From G965218495 sp965218495 (GTDB lineage: Bacteria; Bacteroidota; Rhodothermia; Rhodothermales; Bin80): 64,000 bases of DNA. The notes beneath the pieces were generated by a model, which saw only the letters and a program-made list of their open reading frames with translations, was not told the DNA's origin and ran no database searches. The position numbers were made by a program, and so were the translations under genes. The stretch is taken from assembly GCA_965218495.1 (NCBI GenBank), contig OZ244626.1, positions 806,001 to 870,000 on the forward strand, read 5' to 3'. Below are positions 17,193 to 26,056 of this stretch, piece after piece (position 1 is the stretch's first letter; each line of letters opens with the position of its first letter).

Positions 17193-17936
17193 ATGCCCGA
17201 AATTGCTCAGCTGGCTATCCTTCTTGGTGTTGGGTGTTTTGCAGGTGTGATCAACGTTATGGCCGGAGGTGGCTCGACGCTCACGCTCCCTGCGTTGATG
17301 ATTCTTGGCTTGGATGCGGGTACGGCGAACGGCACCAATCGTGTCGCGATTCTGATCCAGAACCTCTCCGCGACAGCCTCCTTTGGCGCGGAAGGGGTTA
17401 CCAACCTACGGCAGAGTCTGGCTTATGCACTCTGGGCGCTGCCGGGTGCGGTTGTAGGGGCCTTTGCCGCCGTGCAAGTTACAGACGCGTGGTTTGAGCG
17501 CATTCTCGGTATAGTGATGATCGGCGTGGTGATATCGATGGCGATCCCACGTCCGCCCAAATCAGAGCAGATCTCAAAGCGCCGCTCAGCCTGGGCTTAC
17601 CCGATGCTCTTTGGAATTGGATTCTACGGCGGATTCATACAGCTGGGCGTCGGCTTTCTGATCATGGCTACGTTCTTCCACATCCTGCGAATGGACCTGA
17701 TACGAACCACGATTCACAAGGTCACGATAGTGTTGATATATACCTTTCCTGCACTTCTGATTTTCAGTATCACTGGCCACGTGAATTGGCTTCTGGGTCT
17801 AGGACTCGCGGCAGGGAATGCAACCGGAGCCTGGCTTGCAGCACGTACGGCTATACGCAAGGGTGAAAAGGCTGCGCGCGCAATCCTCATCGTTGCCGTG
17901 CTCGTGATGGCCGCCAGGATCCTGAAACTGATCTAG
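17193..17936 (+). CDS. TauE/SafE-family anion exporter
   Basis: This 247-residue polytopic membrane protein has about eight hydrophobic segments. It carries the family start GVGCFAGVINVMAGGGSTLTLPAL and the LDAGTANGTNRVAI block, and the internal repeat GIGFYGGFIQLGVGFL typical of the second half of the TauE/SafE fold. The family exports or imports small sulfonates, sulfite, sulfoacetate or carboxylates; the substrate is not predictable. The ATG lies 36 bp after the YaaA stop. Confidence 0.88.
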   Translation: MPEIAQLAILLGVGCFAGVINVMAGGGSTLTLPALMILGLDAGTANGTNRVAILIQNLSATASFGAEGVTNLRQSLAYALWALPGAVVGAFAAVQVTDAWFERILGIVMIGVVISMAIPRPPKSEQISKRRSAWAYPMLFGIGFYGGFIQLGVGFLIMATFFHILRMDLIRTTIHKVTIVLIYTFPALLIFSITGHVNWLLGLGLAAGNATGAWLAARTAIRKGEKAARAILIVAVLVMAARILKLI

Positions 17937-18004
17937 CATACTATCCGCTGAATCAATGTGGATTAAATTTGCGTAAAGGCTATGGGGTTCTGATATTGAC
18001 AACT

Positions 18005-19381
18005 ATGGGTCGGATCGCGTCATATCAAGTACTAATTCTGGCGCTGCTCTTTGCGCACGTGGCGCAAGCACAGTCGCGGAACCCTAAGCCGCTTTCTTTT
18101 GAGGGCGGGCTGAATAGTGGCCCCGTGTTCGTCGTACCTATAAAAGGCATGATTGACAACGGGCTCGCAAAGTACATCCAGCGCGCTGTTGAGGATGCTG
18201 CAGAGAGCGAAGCTGCACTAGTGCTTTTTCACATTGATACCTTCGGTGGGCTGGTTGATGCGGCCGACAAGATTCGCAAGGAGCTTCTTGATGCAGAGAT
18301 GCCCACGGTCGCCTTCATTGACAAGAACGCGGCCTCCGCCGGTGCACTGATATCGTACGCAGCAGACCGCATCATCATGGTGCCGGGCGCTTCCATCGGG
18401 GCCGCCACGGTGGTGGAAGGCGTCGGCGGCGACGCCGCGCCGGACAAGTATCAAAGCTATATGCGGGGCTTAATGCGCGCTACGGCTGAGGCCAACGGCC
18501 GCGATCCAAAGATCGCGGAGTCTATGGTCGATCCAGAGCTGGAGGTGGCCGGCGTCTCGGAGAAGGGTCAGGTGCTCACGCTGTCTTCCCAGGAGGCCTT
18601 GCGTCTCGGCGTCGCAGACGAGATTCTTGAGGACGCGGAAGCGGTTATCAGTGCATTTGGCAAGGCAACTGCGGCGGTGGTAGCGCACCGCGAGACGTCT
18701 GCGGAGCGCATCCTCCGCTTTCTGGGGTCACCCGTACTTCAGTCTGTCCTGATGCTCATGATGCTGGGAGGACTGTATTTTGAGCTGCAGACGCCAGGAG
18801 TTGGCTTTGCCGGGCTTATCGCGTTGATAGGTGCGCTGCTATTCTTTTCGCCTCTCTATCTCTTGGGCCTCGTTCAAGTCTGGGAGATAGTGGTCTTTGT
18901 CATAGGGATTGCACTAATTCTCGTAGAGCTCTTTGTGCTGCCGGGATTTGGCATCGCCGGGATCTCTGGAATCATTCTTACCGTATTTGCCCTTATGGCA
19001 TCGCTGGTAGGCAATGTAGGGTTTGCATTTCCGCCGCTGATGCGCTTTGCGCCCGCCGTTGGAACATTAGCAGTGACCTTGGCAATGCTTGTGGTACTGG
19101 CCATGACTGTTGGGCGCTTGCTGCCCAAGGCCGAAAGGTTCAGCACATTGGTGCTGACTCCAGAACTCACGAGCGCTGCAGGTTACACATCTGCCGAGAC
19201 CCATGTCGAGTTTCTTGGCCAGACCGGGGTAACACTCACGCCGCTGCGCCCTTCGGGAGCCATCAAGCTGGGTGAACGCCGAATTGACGTTATTACGGAT
19301 GGAGAGTTTGTTGACCTGGGCGTGAAGGTAAAGGTTGTAGATGTGCGGGGCAGCCGTGTTGAGGTAAGGCCCGTAACGTAA
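18005..19381 (+). CDS. NfeD-type membrane-bound ClpP-class serine protease
   Basis: This 458-residue protein starts at the ATG at 18005, directly before a signal peptide (MGRIASYQVLILALLFAHVAQAQ); a TTG at 17969 is an alternative. Residues about 40-225 form a ClpP/crotonase-like serine protease domain with the nucleophile in KNAASAGALISYAADRI near residue 110. Four or five membrane segments follow (about 240-380), then a C-terminal OB-fold NfeD domain with GAIKLGERRIDVITDGEFVDLG. The family works with SPFH/stomatin proteins in membrane quality control; here the partner next door is a short NfeD protein instead. Confidence 0.88.
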   Translation: MGRIASYQVLILALLFAHVAQAQSRNPKPLSFEGGLNSGPVFVVPIKGMIDNGLAKYIQRAVEDAAESEAALVLFHIDTFGGLVDAADKIRKELLDAEMPTVAFIDKNAASAGALISYAADRIIMVPGASIGAATVVEGVGGDAAPDKYQSYMRGLMRATAEANGRDPKIAESMVDPELEVAGVSEKGQVLTLSSQEALRLGVADEILEDAEAVISAFGKATAAVVAHRETSAERILRFLGSPVLQSVLMLMMLGGLYFELQTPGVGFAGLIALIGALLFFSPLYLLGLVQVWEIVVFVIGIALILVELFVLPGFGIAGISGIILTVFALMASLVGNVGFAFPPLMRFAPAVGTLAVTLAMLVVLAMTVGRLLPKAERFSTLVLTPELTSAAGYTSAETHVEFLGQTGVTLTPLRPSGAIKLGERRIDVITDGEFVDLGVKVKVVDVRGSRVEVRPVT

Positions 19382-19397
19382 CCGGATTAACTGTTCA

Positions 19398-19889
19398 GTG
19401 GAACTGCTGATACCCATACTGCTGATCGTCGCAGGGTTTCTACTGATCCTGATCGAGGTATATGTAATACCTGGCTTCAATGTGGTAGGAATTCTAGGCT
19501 TCCTGCTAGTTGTATTTGCAATCGGGTATATTTACTTGGAGAAGGGTCTGGAAGGGGGCACATTGGCCTTGGCCGGATCCATTGTATTCGGGGTATTCTT
19601 TTTCTGGGCCCTGTGGAGGTCTGGCGCTTGGCAGCGGTTTATCCTGTCGGCCAGCCTGGGCGCAGATCACGAATCAGTGGCACGTGAGCACGAGCAGCAG
19701 CGCAAGCACTTTCTCGGACGTATTGGCCGGGCCATCACTCCGCTTAGGCCAACAGGAATTGCCGAATTCGACGGCACGCGCGTAGAGGTGACAACGGAGG
19801 GTGAGTATATCGCTGCGGGAAGCGAGGTATGCGTCGTGGCGATGTCGCGTCGTTCACACGTGGTCAGGCTCGCGTCAGATGTGCCGTAG
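19398..19889 (+). CDS. Short NfeD-family membrane protein
   Basis: This 163-residue protein starts at a GTG (19398), 16 bp after the long NfeD gene. Three hydrophobic segments at residues about 1-80 (LLIPILLIVAGFLLILIEVYVIPGF, then GILGFLLVVFAIGYIYL) precede a soluble OB-fold domain with the IGRAITPLRPTGIAEFDGTRVEV block near residue 115. It is the truncated, protease-free type of NfeD. It converges with the TonB receptor gene at a distance of 4 bp. Confidence 0.82.
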   Translation: MELLIPILLIVAGFLLILIEVYVIPGFNVVGILGFLLVVFAIGYIYLEKGLEGGTLALAGSIVFGVFFFWALWRSGAWQRFILSASLGADHESVAREHEQQRKHFLGRIGRAITPLRPTGIAEFDGTRVEVTTEGEYIAAGSEVCVVAMSRRSHVVRLASDVP

Positions 19890-19893
19890 AAAA

Positions 19894-22722
19894 CTACCAG
19901 CGAAACTGCAAGCTGAAAGACAGCGTACGTCCAATCAGGTGTGTGCTTTCAATTAGCAGGTCAGGCGTTTCTTCCAAGTCGTCATCCGGCTCCGTCGAAT
20001 TATTCGGCGGGGTTGCAACCTCCTTCAGAAACAATTCTGCCTGGTTTCGCCTGTTCAGTGCGTTGAGTAGGTCCACCCCTATCCTTAATGTAAACTCACG
20101 CACAGTGGTGTCATAGGCCAGTCCGAGGTCCAGCTGCTTCAGCGGATCCAGCCTGTGCTGAGTGGACGTAGGCAAGCGAAAGTCCACGCCTTCATAGGTT
20201 AAGCCCTGATGTGTATCGGTAGCCAGGAGGTCGTAATATGTCTGGCGAAAACCCCAAACGCGGTCCCAGGTGCCACGCCAGCGGGCAGAGGTTTGGAGAT
20301 GTCCGAAAAATATGACCTCCGCAGCCACGTGCAGCCGGTGCGGCTCACTCCACGGCACCGGCAACATGCGAATGTTACCCCCGCGAAAGGCATACTCGCG
20401 CTCGGCGATGTTGCGCTCATAGCGCGTGTACAGGCGCAGTCGGCTGGACTCTCTTTCCAGGACTAGCGCCGTGCCATAGGCGAGTCCTTTCGCCGGCGCA
20501 ACAAAGTCGGCCTGCGCGGTAAGGTCTTCTACTCCCGCACCCGAGGTTTCATTGTCCTCTGACCAAAGCCGGGGGTAATCAATGCGGAAGACGTGCGGGA
20601 GGCCCTTGTAGTAGCCCTCCAGGTGCAGGGTCCAGTAGTCCAAGAATCTCATGCCCAAGTCTGCGGCGACATGATAGCTCTTGGGCGGGGCCAGCGATGC
20701 GTCGACCGGGAGCCAAATTCGAGTCGAAGACGTCAGCGTACTTGGGCTAAGGGTCGACAATTCGAACCGATTCAGGAATTGGCGGTAGAGACCACCAGCA
20801 AGCCTCGAATAGAATGTGCCGCGTCTACCGGTCCGAACCCGTGCTTCCATGCTCAGTCGCGGCTCGGCGTAATACTCATTGCGAGCCTGGAGGTAGGTCA
20901 GGCGGGTGCCGGCGGTTACCGTGAGGCCAGGCGTAGGGGTTATTGTTTCTTCAACGTAGAGCGCAACGCTGGTTGATATACGCTCGTGGCGAATACCTTG
21001 CGGGAAGACTTCACGCACTACGAATCGATGATCGCTGACTACATATTCCAATGATGCAGTCAAAAACCCGGCCCTATGGGAGAATTCCACACCATGTTCC
21101 AGACCTAATTCCCGAATTTTGTTGCCATCCTCGGCCGGGGCGAGGTCGATGAAGAGACGCCCGTAGGGTAGGAGGAGCGCATCATCCCGGTCCAGTCCAG
21201 CGTACTTGTGACTTAACCGATAGTGGCTGCCCCGGAACTTGCTGAAAAGATGCATATCCGGCGACGCCGAATAGGACCAGGTCAGCTGTGCAGTCTTATT
21301 GACCCAGTCGTAGGCGTCGGGCCGGGGTATGGACTCATCATCTTCCAATAGCGATGCTATGAGGTGGCGTCCGTGCAGCTTGTTTCCGCCCCGGTAATAG
21401 GACCCCCACAGCCAGCTTTGACCAAGCAGGAGCTGGCCCGCAACGTGAATATCGCTGAAAGCGATATCGGGCAGTGACGGATGAGGGACATGCTTCAGCC
21501 GTTTGCTATATTCCGGGTAAAGGTCAGGTCGGATCTTCTTCATAGGGTACAAACTAGCCCGCGAGAGAAAGATATCGGGTCTATTCCAGTCGAGCAATAG
21601 CTCATCGACAGCGATGCTGCGAATGCCGGACCACCAGCCGTTCCAGATGCTGGTACGGAGTGCCCCCATGAGGGTCCACTGTGCCCCGCTGCCCTGGTTC
21701 ATGTTGTTGACATTCACGCGAGCGTTGAAGCTCAGCGGATCAAAGTACGCGTCCAGAATCGTGCCACTCGTGTCGACGAGTGCGTGCTCTGCACGAACAA
21801 CGCCCGAGAGGTAGCTGCCTTGCGATGCTCCGAAGCCTGCCTTGTAGACTTCTACGTTATCCAATGCAAGTGAACTAAGGCCACCTACCACGCCATTGAC
21901 GTGCACGGGTTCGAAAATCCTGCTCCCGTCCAGCACGAACTGGTGCTCGCCCTGACCGCCGCCCTGAATGTGGAAGTCTCCGGACTTTTCGTCCATTGCG
22001 ATACCCGGCACACGTGTGGCTAAGGTTCGGAGCACATCTGCGGTGCCGACACCTCCGACTTGGTTTAGCCTAGCGCTCTCAACGAGGTTCAATTGGCCTA
22101 TTTGAGGCAAAGAGTGCAAATGAATGTCCCATACCTCAATCGGGTCGTGTACAATCTGCTTCTGTACTAGCTTCACTTCCAGTGATTGGTGGCCTCCCGG
22201 GACAAGCAACACCGGTTCACGGATGGTTTCATACCCTACAAATCTGAATTCTAGCACCACATTGCCCGCCGTAACGTGTTCCAAGGCGAAGCGCCCCTGG
22301 TCGTCAGTAGCTGCGCCAATGGGTGTACCGGCGATTTGGACGGTCGCTTCCTCCAGCGGTAGGCCAGTGGATGCGTCAAAAACTGTGCCGGAAATCGCGC
22401 CACGGCGTGTCGTAGCCAGCGCTAGGCCGTAGGTACCGCTTGCAAGACGGTAGAAGACCACCCCAGTGCCGACCAGTAGCAACGCCAGGTCGTCTTCCGG
22501 GTTATTCTTATTCGGCTTAGACCAGGTCGTCCACTTGTTTTCGACAAGCTCGGCATCGTAGGCCAAGTCGACGCTCCAGATATTCTGAAAGTCTACGAGA
22601 GCGTCGTGGAGTGAGATGTAGTAGCTGGTTTGGGCTTGGGCGTCGGTTGCCGTTGAGCATGCCAGAAGAGCCATGCCCAGCAGAACCGCCCGAATTGCAT
22701 TCAATCGCAGAAGCACAAACAA
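19894..22722 (-). CDS. TonB-dependent outer membrane receptor with STN domain
   Basis: This is a protein of about 942 residues. A signal peptide is followed by an STN (secretin/TonB short N-terminal) signalling domain at about 30-105, a carboxypeptidase-regulatory-like beta-sandwich at about 110-195 (GTVFDASTGLPLEEATVQIAG), a plug domain at about 215-330 (FVLDGSRIFEPVHVNG) and a beta-barrel ending in the aromatic FSLQFRW. The STN domain indicates control of the sigma/anti-sigma pair next to it. The substrate is unknown; iron complexes or glycans are usual. The only start codons are weak (TTG at 22722, GTG at 22716), and the TTG lies inside the T-run of a hairpin terminator. Confidence 0.88.
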   Translation of the reverse strand: MFVLLRLNAIRAVLLGMALLACSTATDAQAQTSYYISLHDALVDFQNIWSVDLAYDAELVENKWTTWSKPNKNNPEDDLALLLVGTGVVFYRLASGTYGLALATTRRGAISGTVFDASTGLPLEEATVQIAGTPIGAATDDQGRFALEHVTAGNVVLEFRFVGYETIREPVLLVPGGHQSLEVKLVQKQIVHDPIEVWDIHLHSLPQIGQLNLVESARLNQVGGVGTADVLRTLATRVPGIAMDEKSGDFHIQGGGQGEHQFVLDGSRIFEPVHVNGVVGGLSSLALDNVEVYKAGFGASQGSYLSGVVRAEHALVDTSGTILDAYFDPLSFNARVNVNNMNQGSGAQWTLMGALRTSIWNGWWSGIRSIAVDELLLDWNRPDIFLSRASLYPMKKIRPDLYPEYSKRLKHVPHPSLPDIAFSDIHVAGQLLLGQSWLWGSYYRGGNKLHGRHLIASLLEDDESIPRPDAYDWVNKTAQLTWSYSASPDMHLFSKFRGSHYRLSHKYAGLDRDDALLLPYGRLFIDLAPAEDGNKIRELGLEHGVEFSHRAGFLTASLEYVVSDHRFVVREVFPQGIRHERISTSVALYVEETITPTPGLTVTAGTRLTYLQARNEYYAEPRLSMEARVRTGRRGTFYSRLAGGLYRQFLNRFELSTLSPSTLTSSTRIWLPVDASLAPPKSYHVAADLGMRFLDYWTLHLEGYYKGLPHVFRIDYPRLWSEDNETSGAGVEDLTAQADFVAPAKGLAYGTALVLERESSRLRLYTRYERNIAEREYAFRGGNIRMLPVPWSEPHRLHVAAEVIFFGHLQTSARWRGTWDRVWGFRQTYYDLLATDTHQGLTYEGVDFRLPTSTQHRLDPLKQLDLGLAYDTTVREFTLRIGVDLLNALNRRNQAELFLKEVATPPNNSTEPDDDLEETPDLLIESTHLIGRTLSFSLQFRW

Positions 22723-22761
22723 AAAAGCCTGATTCGAGGGCTAGCACCCCCGGATCAGGCT
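22721..22761 (-). terminator. Hairpin with T-run between FecR and TonB-receptor genes
   Basis: On the minus strand AGCCTGAT (22754-22761) pairs with ATCAGGCT (22726-22733), extended by partly paired GC bases, and is followed by TTTTTTG. It has the form of a Rho-independent terminator and sits immediately upstream of the receptor gene, between it and the FecR gene. It could work as an attenuator or reduce receptor expression relative to the regulators. Confidence 0.75.
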
Positions 22762-22783
22762 CCCTACTTGCCAGCGAGCCTTT

Positions 22784-23818
22784 CTAGTGCGGCGCTATCC
22801 TGAATGTTCTACCGTCGGGCTCCTTGGAGTACCCGCACTGGTGTAACTCGCAAATGTCGTCAAGGATCTGTTCCGGCCCTTCCGGATTCTCCAGGAGTAT
22901 ACCGCTGCGTGTTTTTTCCAGACCCTCTACGTCTACTTGAATGTCAACGTCGTACCTACGCTCAAGTTCCTCCAGAATATCCCCCGTGGGGTGGTCGGAA
23001 AACTTGAAGCTGTTACTTGCCCAGGAGAGCTGATTTTCTGCATCGGCGGTGGCTTCGGTCACGTGCACCTGCCCGTCTCTACCCATGCGTGCGGTATCGC
23101 CGGATTCCAGGATGACTTCGCGGCCGGGCCTTGCGATCACGCGGACGCGACCCGACTCTACCGCGACATCGGTGGCGCTTTCAGCGTCAGTAGGCCAGTA
23201 GCGTACGTTGAAGGAGGTACCCAGCACCTCTACTGTGCCATGGGCCGTCCGCACTGTAAAGGGCACGTCGCTCTTTGCAACATCAAACTGTACCTCCCCG
23301 CGCATGATTCGCAATTCGCGGGAGTCCTTGTTGAACTTGGAGGCGACCCGTATCCGCGCTCCGCTGTTTAGTAGCAGCTTGCTTCCATCCACCAGGGTAT
23401 GCGTCAGTGTTTCACCGTATTCCGCTTCAATGGTGTTGTTGTCCAAAGTGATGCCCACAGCAAGAAGCATGGCGACGCAGGCCGCGATAGCCGCGTAGCC
23501 CTGCCAAGGACGCAATGGGGAGATGCGTGCTTTGCGGAACGGCAGTATCCGCGCGCTCCGCTGCACCCGGGTTTCAGCGACAGAATCAGCGGGCCGCACC
23601 GGATGCGCTACCGGAAACATACCCTCTGCGCACAAGAAGGTGCGCAATTCATCAGCGAGCATCGGGATGCAGTCTTCAAAGGTGCTATCCGCAGGCTCGA
23701 TTGCACCGAGACCGTAGTCAGACTGCAGCCATATTCTTTCGAGGGCCTCAAGCTCCTCTGGTAGTATATCCGCCCGGATCTCCGGGGGCAGTGCGCTACC
23801 GGGACCTCTATTCTCCAT
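22784..23818 (-). CDS. FecR-family anti-sigma factor
   Basis: This 344-residue protein has an N-terminal cytoplasmic part (about 1-105) and one membrane segment near 110-130 (AAIAACVAMLLAVGIT). A periplasmic FecR domain follows (DGSKLLLNSGARIRVASKFNKDSRELRIMRGEVQF), with a C-terminal DUF4974-like domain (KFSDHPTGDILEELERRYDV). It binds the ECF sigma factor and relays a signal from the STN domain of the TonB receptor. The ATG at 23818 is preferred over one ten codons upstream; it overlaps the sigma gene by 11 bp, implying translational coupling. Confidence 0.9.
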   Translation of the reverse strand: MENRGPGSALPPEIRADILPEELEALERIWLQSDYGLGAIEPADSTFEDCIPMLADELRTFLCAEGMFPVAHPVRPADSVAETRVQRSARILPFRKARISPLRPWQGYAAIAACVAMLLAVGITLDNNTIEAEYGETLTHTLVDGSKLLLNSGARIRVASKFNKDSRELRIMRGEVQFDVAKSDVPFTVRTAHGTVEVLGTSFNVRYWPTDAESATDVAVESGRVRVIARPGREVILESGDTARMGRDGQVHVTEATADAENQLSWASNSFKFSDHPTGDILEELERRYDVDIQVDVEGLEKTRSGILLENPEGPEQILDDICELHQCGYSKEPDGRTFRIAPH

Positions 23819-24407
23819 GGGCCTTGATTTCTTGGAGTGCCTCGACACGAGAGCGCAGATAGCGCAGCGCCAGCACGATATGGGTGTTGACCGTACGAGA
23901 GGTGAGCCTCATTTCCGCGGCGATCTCCTTGTGGCTGAGCCCATGGTACCGGCTGAGTACAAAAGCCTGCCTACGCCGAGGGGGTAGCTCATCAATGAAC
24001 TTCCGTAGGTTAGTTTCCAGAATGCTTCCGTCAAGACGCTGATCCGCAGAGGGCATTCCATCGTCAATGCCATGCAGGGGAAGTGGATCCTTTACATGGT
24101 GAGATGAACGCTTGAGGTTCAGCGAAAGATTGCGGACTATAGTATACAGTAGACCTCTCAGCGACCGCGACGGGTCAAGCGTCTCACGTGCCTGCCACAG
24201 CTTTAGGAAGGCGTCCTGCACGACATCGCGCGCGGCCTCGGGCCGGCCGGTGTAGCGAAATGCGTATCGTAGCAGGTTAGCGTGCATCGCTTCAAACAAT
24301 TCCGAGAAGGCATGCTGGTCAGACGCACTTATGCGCTCGCTCCATCGGGCAAACGCCGCGTCATCATGTGGATGCCGTCCTTGACCTTCGTCTATTCGCG
24401 TCGACAA
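23808..24407 (-). CDS. ECF sigma factor (FecI/RpoE-like)
   Basis: This 199-residue protein has sigma region 2 at about 25-95 (HANLLRYAFRYTGRPEAARDVVQDAFLKLWQ) and region 4 at about 130-185 (LPPRRRQAFVLSRYHGLSHKEIAAEMRLTSRTVNTHI). The start is placed at a TTG at 24407 because AGGAAG lies eight bases before it; a GTG at 24458 is an alternative. It is the first gene of the sigma-FecR-TonB receptor cassette and should drive transcription of the receptor when the anti-sigma factor is released. Confidence 0.9.
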   Translation of the reverse strand: MSTRIDEGQGRHPHDDAAFARWSERISASDQHAFSELFEAMHANLLRYAFRYTGRPEAARDVVQDAFLKLWQARETLDPSRSLRGLLYTIVRNLSLNLKRSSHHVKDPLPLHGIDDGMPSADQRLDGSILETNLRKFIDELPPRRRQAFVLSRYHGLSHKEIAAEMRLTSRTVNTHIVLALRYLRSRVEALQEIKAHGE

Positions 24408-24559
24408 GTTGTTCTTCCTGTAAGTTGTACACTGGAGCGCAGACGCATAGCGTAGCACTTAAAGTGATGCATTAGATGGGGCACGAACAGTTATGTCTGC
24501 CGTGTAGGTTGGCTTCCTGACTGCTAGCAGGCGCTTTGAATTGCGGTAATGTTCACTAC

Positions 24560-25915
24560 TTACACGGCCAGCACACCCGCAATAGTGGCCGTCATAAGGT
24601 TCGCTAGCGTACCTGCGAGAACTGCTTTGAGGCCGAGGGAAGCCAAGAGTGGCTTTCGTGAGGGGGCCAACGGGCCGATGCCTCCAATCAAGATTGCTAT
24701 GGAGGAGAAATTTGCAAACCCGCACAGTGCAAAGGTGGCCATCACCACGGTTTTGGGATGCAGCGTGCCCAGCGAAATATCACCTGCTAGTTGCATGTAG
24801 GCTACAAACTCATTGGCCACAATAGAGATTCCGACGAGGGAGCCAAAGTCAGTGACATCGGAACTTGGAACGCCCATGCTCCAGGCCACCGGCGCAAAGG
24901 CCCAGCCCAGCAGGTGCCCCAGCGATAGCTCGGTGCCGAAGAGGCCGCTTACCCACCCAAGGAGGAAGTCCAGCATAGCAATCAGGGCCAGGAAAGCGAT
25001 GAGCATGGCCGCGATATTGAGAGCAAGTTTGAGGCCATCACCGGCACCGGAGGCGGCTGCATCAATAACGCTCTTGGATTGCGTGGCGGCAAACACAGCG
25101 CTTTTGCCCGTCGTGACCGGGCTACCGGTTTCAGGGACCATGATCTTGGCTATTACCAGCGCCGCCGGCGCTGCCATAAGGCTTGCGCCCAATAGGTGCT
25201 CGGCAAAGCGTAGCTGAGCCACCTCGATGGCGATGCCCTCAGCGGCGGCAAACGAAGCCCCCAAGAACAGGATATACGCCGCCATCACTCCGCCTGCTAT
25301 CGTCGCCATTCCACCTGCCATCACGGCCATCATTTCTGAACGCGTCATATCCTGCAGGTAGGGGCGGATTACCAGGGGCGCCTCGGTTTGCCCAACGAAA
25401 ATGTTGGCCACTGCCGAGAGGGATTCCGCACCACTGGTGCCAAGCGCCTTGCGCACAAGGTGAGCCATTGCACTGACCGCACGCTGCATCACGCCAAGGT
25501 GGTACAGCACGGCCATGAGTGACCCGAAAAAGATGATTGTTGGCAATACCTGAAACGCAAAGGCGGTCCCCCAGCTTTGACCTGAAACCAGAGGTGTGCC
25601 TGGAGCCATGCCATCGTCGGGCGTGCGGGCCAAGTCGCCGAACACAAATTCAGCACCGGCTGACGTGAAGCTGAGCACATGTACCAAAAGCGAGCTGACC
25701 CATGCAAAAAGCGCCTTGGGCCAGCCCAGCGGTGCCCAGACGGCTCCCATGTCAGCGCCCTTCAGGATAAGTACCGCCAGAACGACCTGAATGCCCACGC
25801 CCCAGATCACCATTCGCCATGGCGTCCTATGCCGGTCTTCTGAGACCAGGAATGCCACGCCCAAGATCACTGCAAGCCCAAACGTGGCCCGCAGCAAGGT
25901 TAGAAGAAGATCCAT
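24560..25915 (-). CDS. Concentrative nucleoside transporter (CNT/NupC family)
   Basis: This 451-residue inner-membrane protein has about ten membrane segments. It carries the CNT motifs: GTSGAESLSAVANIFVGQTEAPLVIRPYL near 180-210, MAGGMATIAGGVMAAY near 220-235, and SIVANEFVAYMQL near 375. It imports nucleosides with Na+ or H+. The conserved GQTEAP and NEFVAY motifs bind substrate in the family. The gene is divergent from pcrA with about 140 bp between starts. Confidence 0.92.
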   Translation of the reverse strand: MDLLLTLLRATFGLAVILGVAFLVSEDRHRTPWRMVIWGVGIQVVLAVLILKGADMGAVWAPLGWPKALFAWVSSLLVHVLSFTSAGAEFVFGDLARTPDDGMAPGTPLVSGQSWGTAFAFQVLPTIIFFGSLMAVLYHLGVMQRAVSAMAHLVRKALGTSGAESLSAVANIFVGQTEAPLVIRPYLQDMTRSEMMAVMAGGMATIAGGVMAAYILFLGASFAAAEGIAIEVAQLRFAEHLLGASLMAAPAALVIAKIMVPETGSPVTTGKSAVFAATQSKSVIDAAASGAGDGLKLALNIAAMLIAFLALIAMLDFLLGWVSGLFGTELSLGHLLGWAFAPVAWSMGVPSSDVTDFGSLVGISIVANEFVAYMQLAGDISLGTLHPKTVVMATFALCGFANFSSIAILIGGIGPLAPSRKPLLASLGLKAVLAGTLANLMTATIAGVLAV

Positions 25916-26056
25916 ATGGGTTCATACCTCCTTTGGCACAATAATACGTACCCAGAGTCTATCTTCAGTGGTTTCCATACGTATAGCAGTTCACCAAGCG
26001 ATGCGTGCAACGGCGCATCAAACTGCACCTACTTTATGAGCGGAAGCGGGGTCAGC

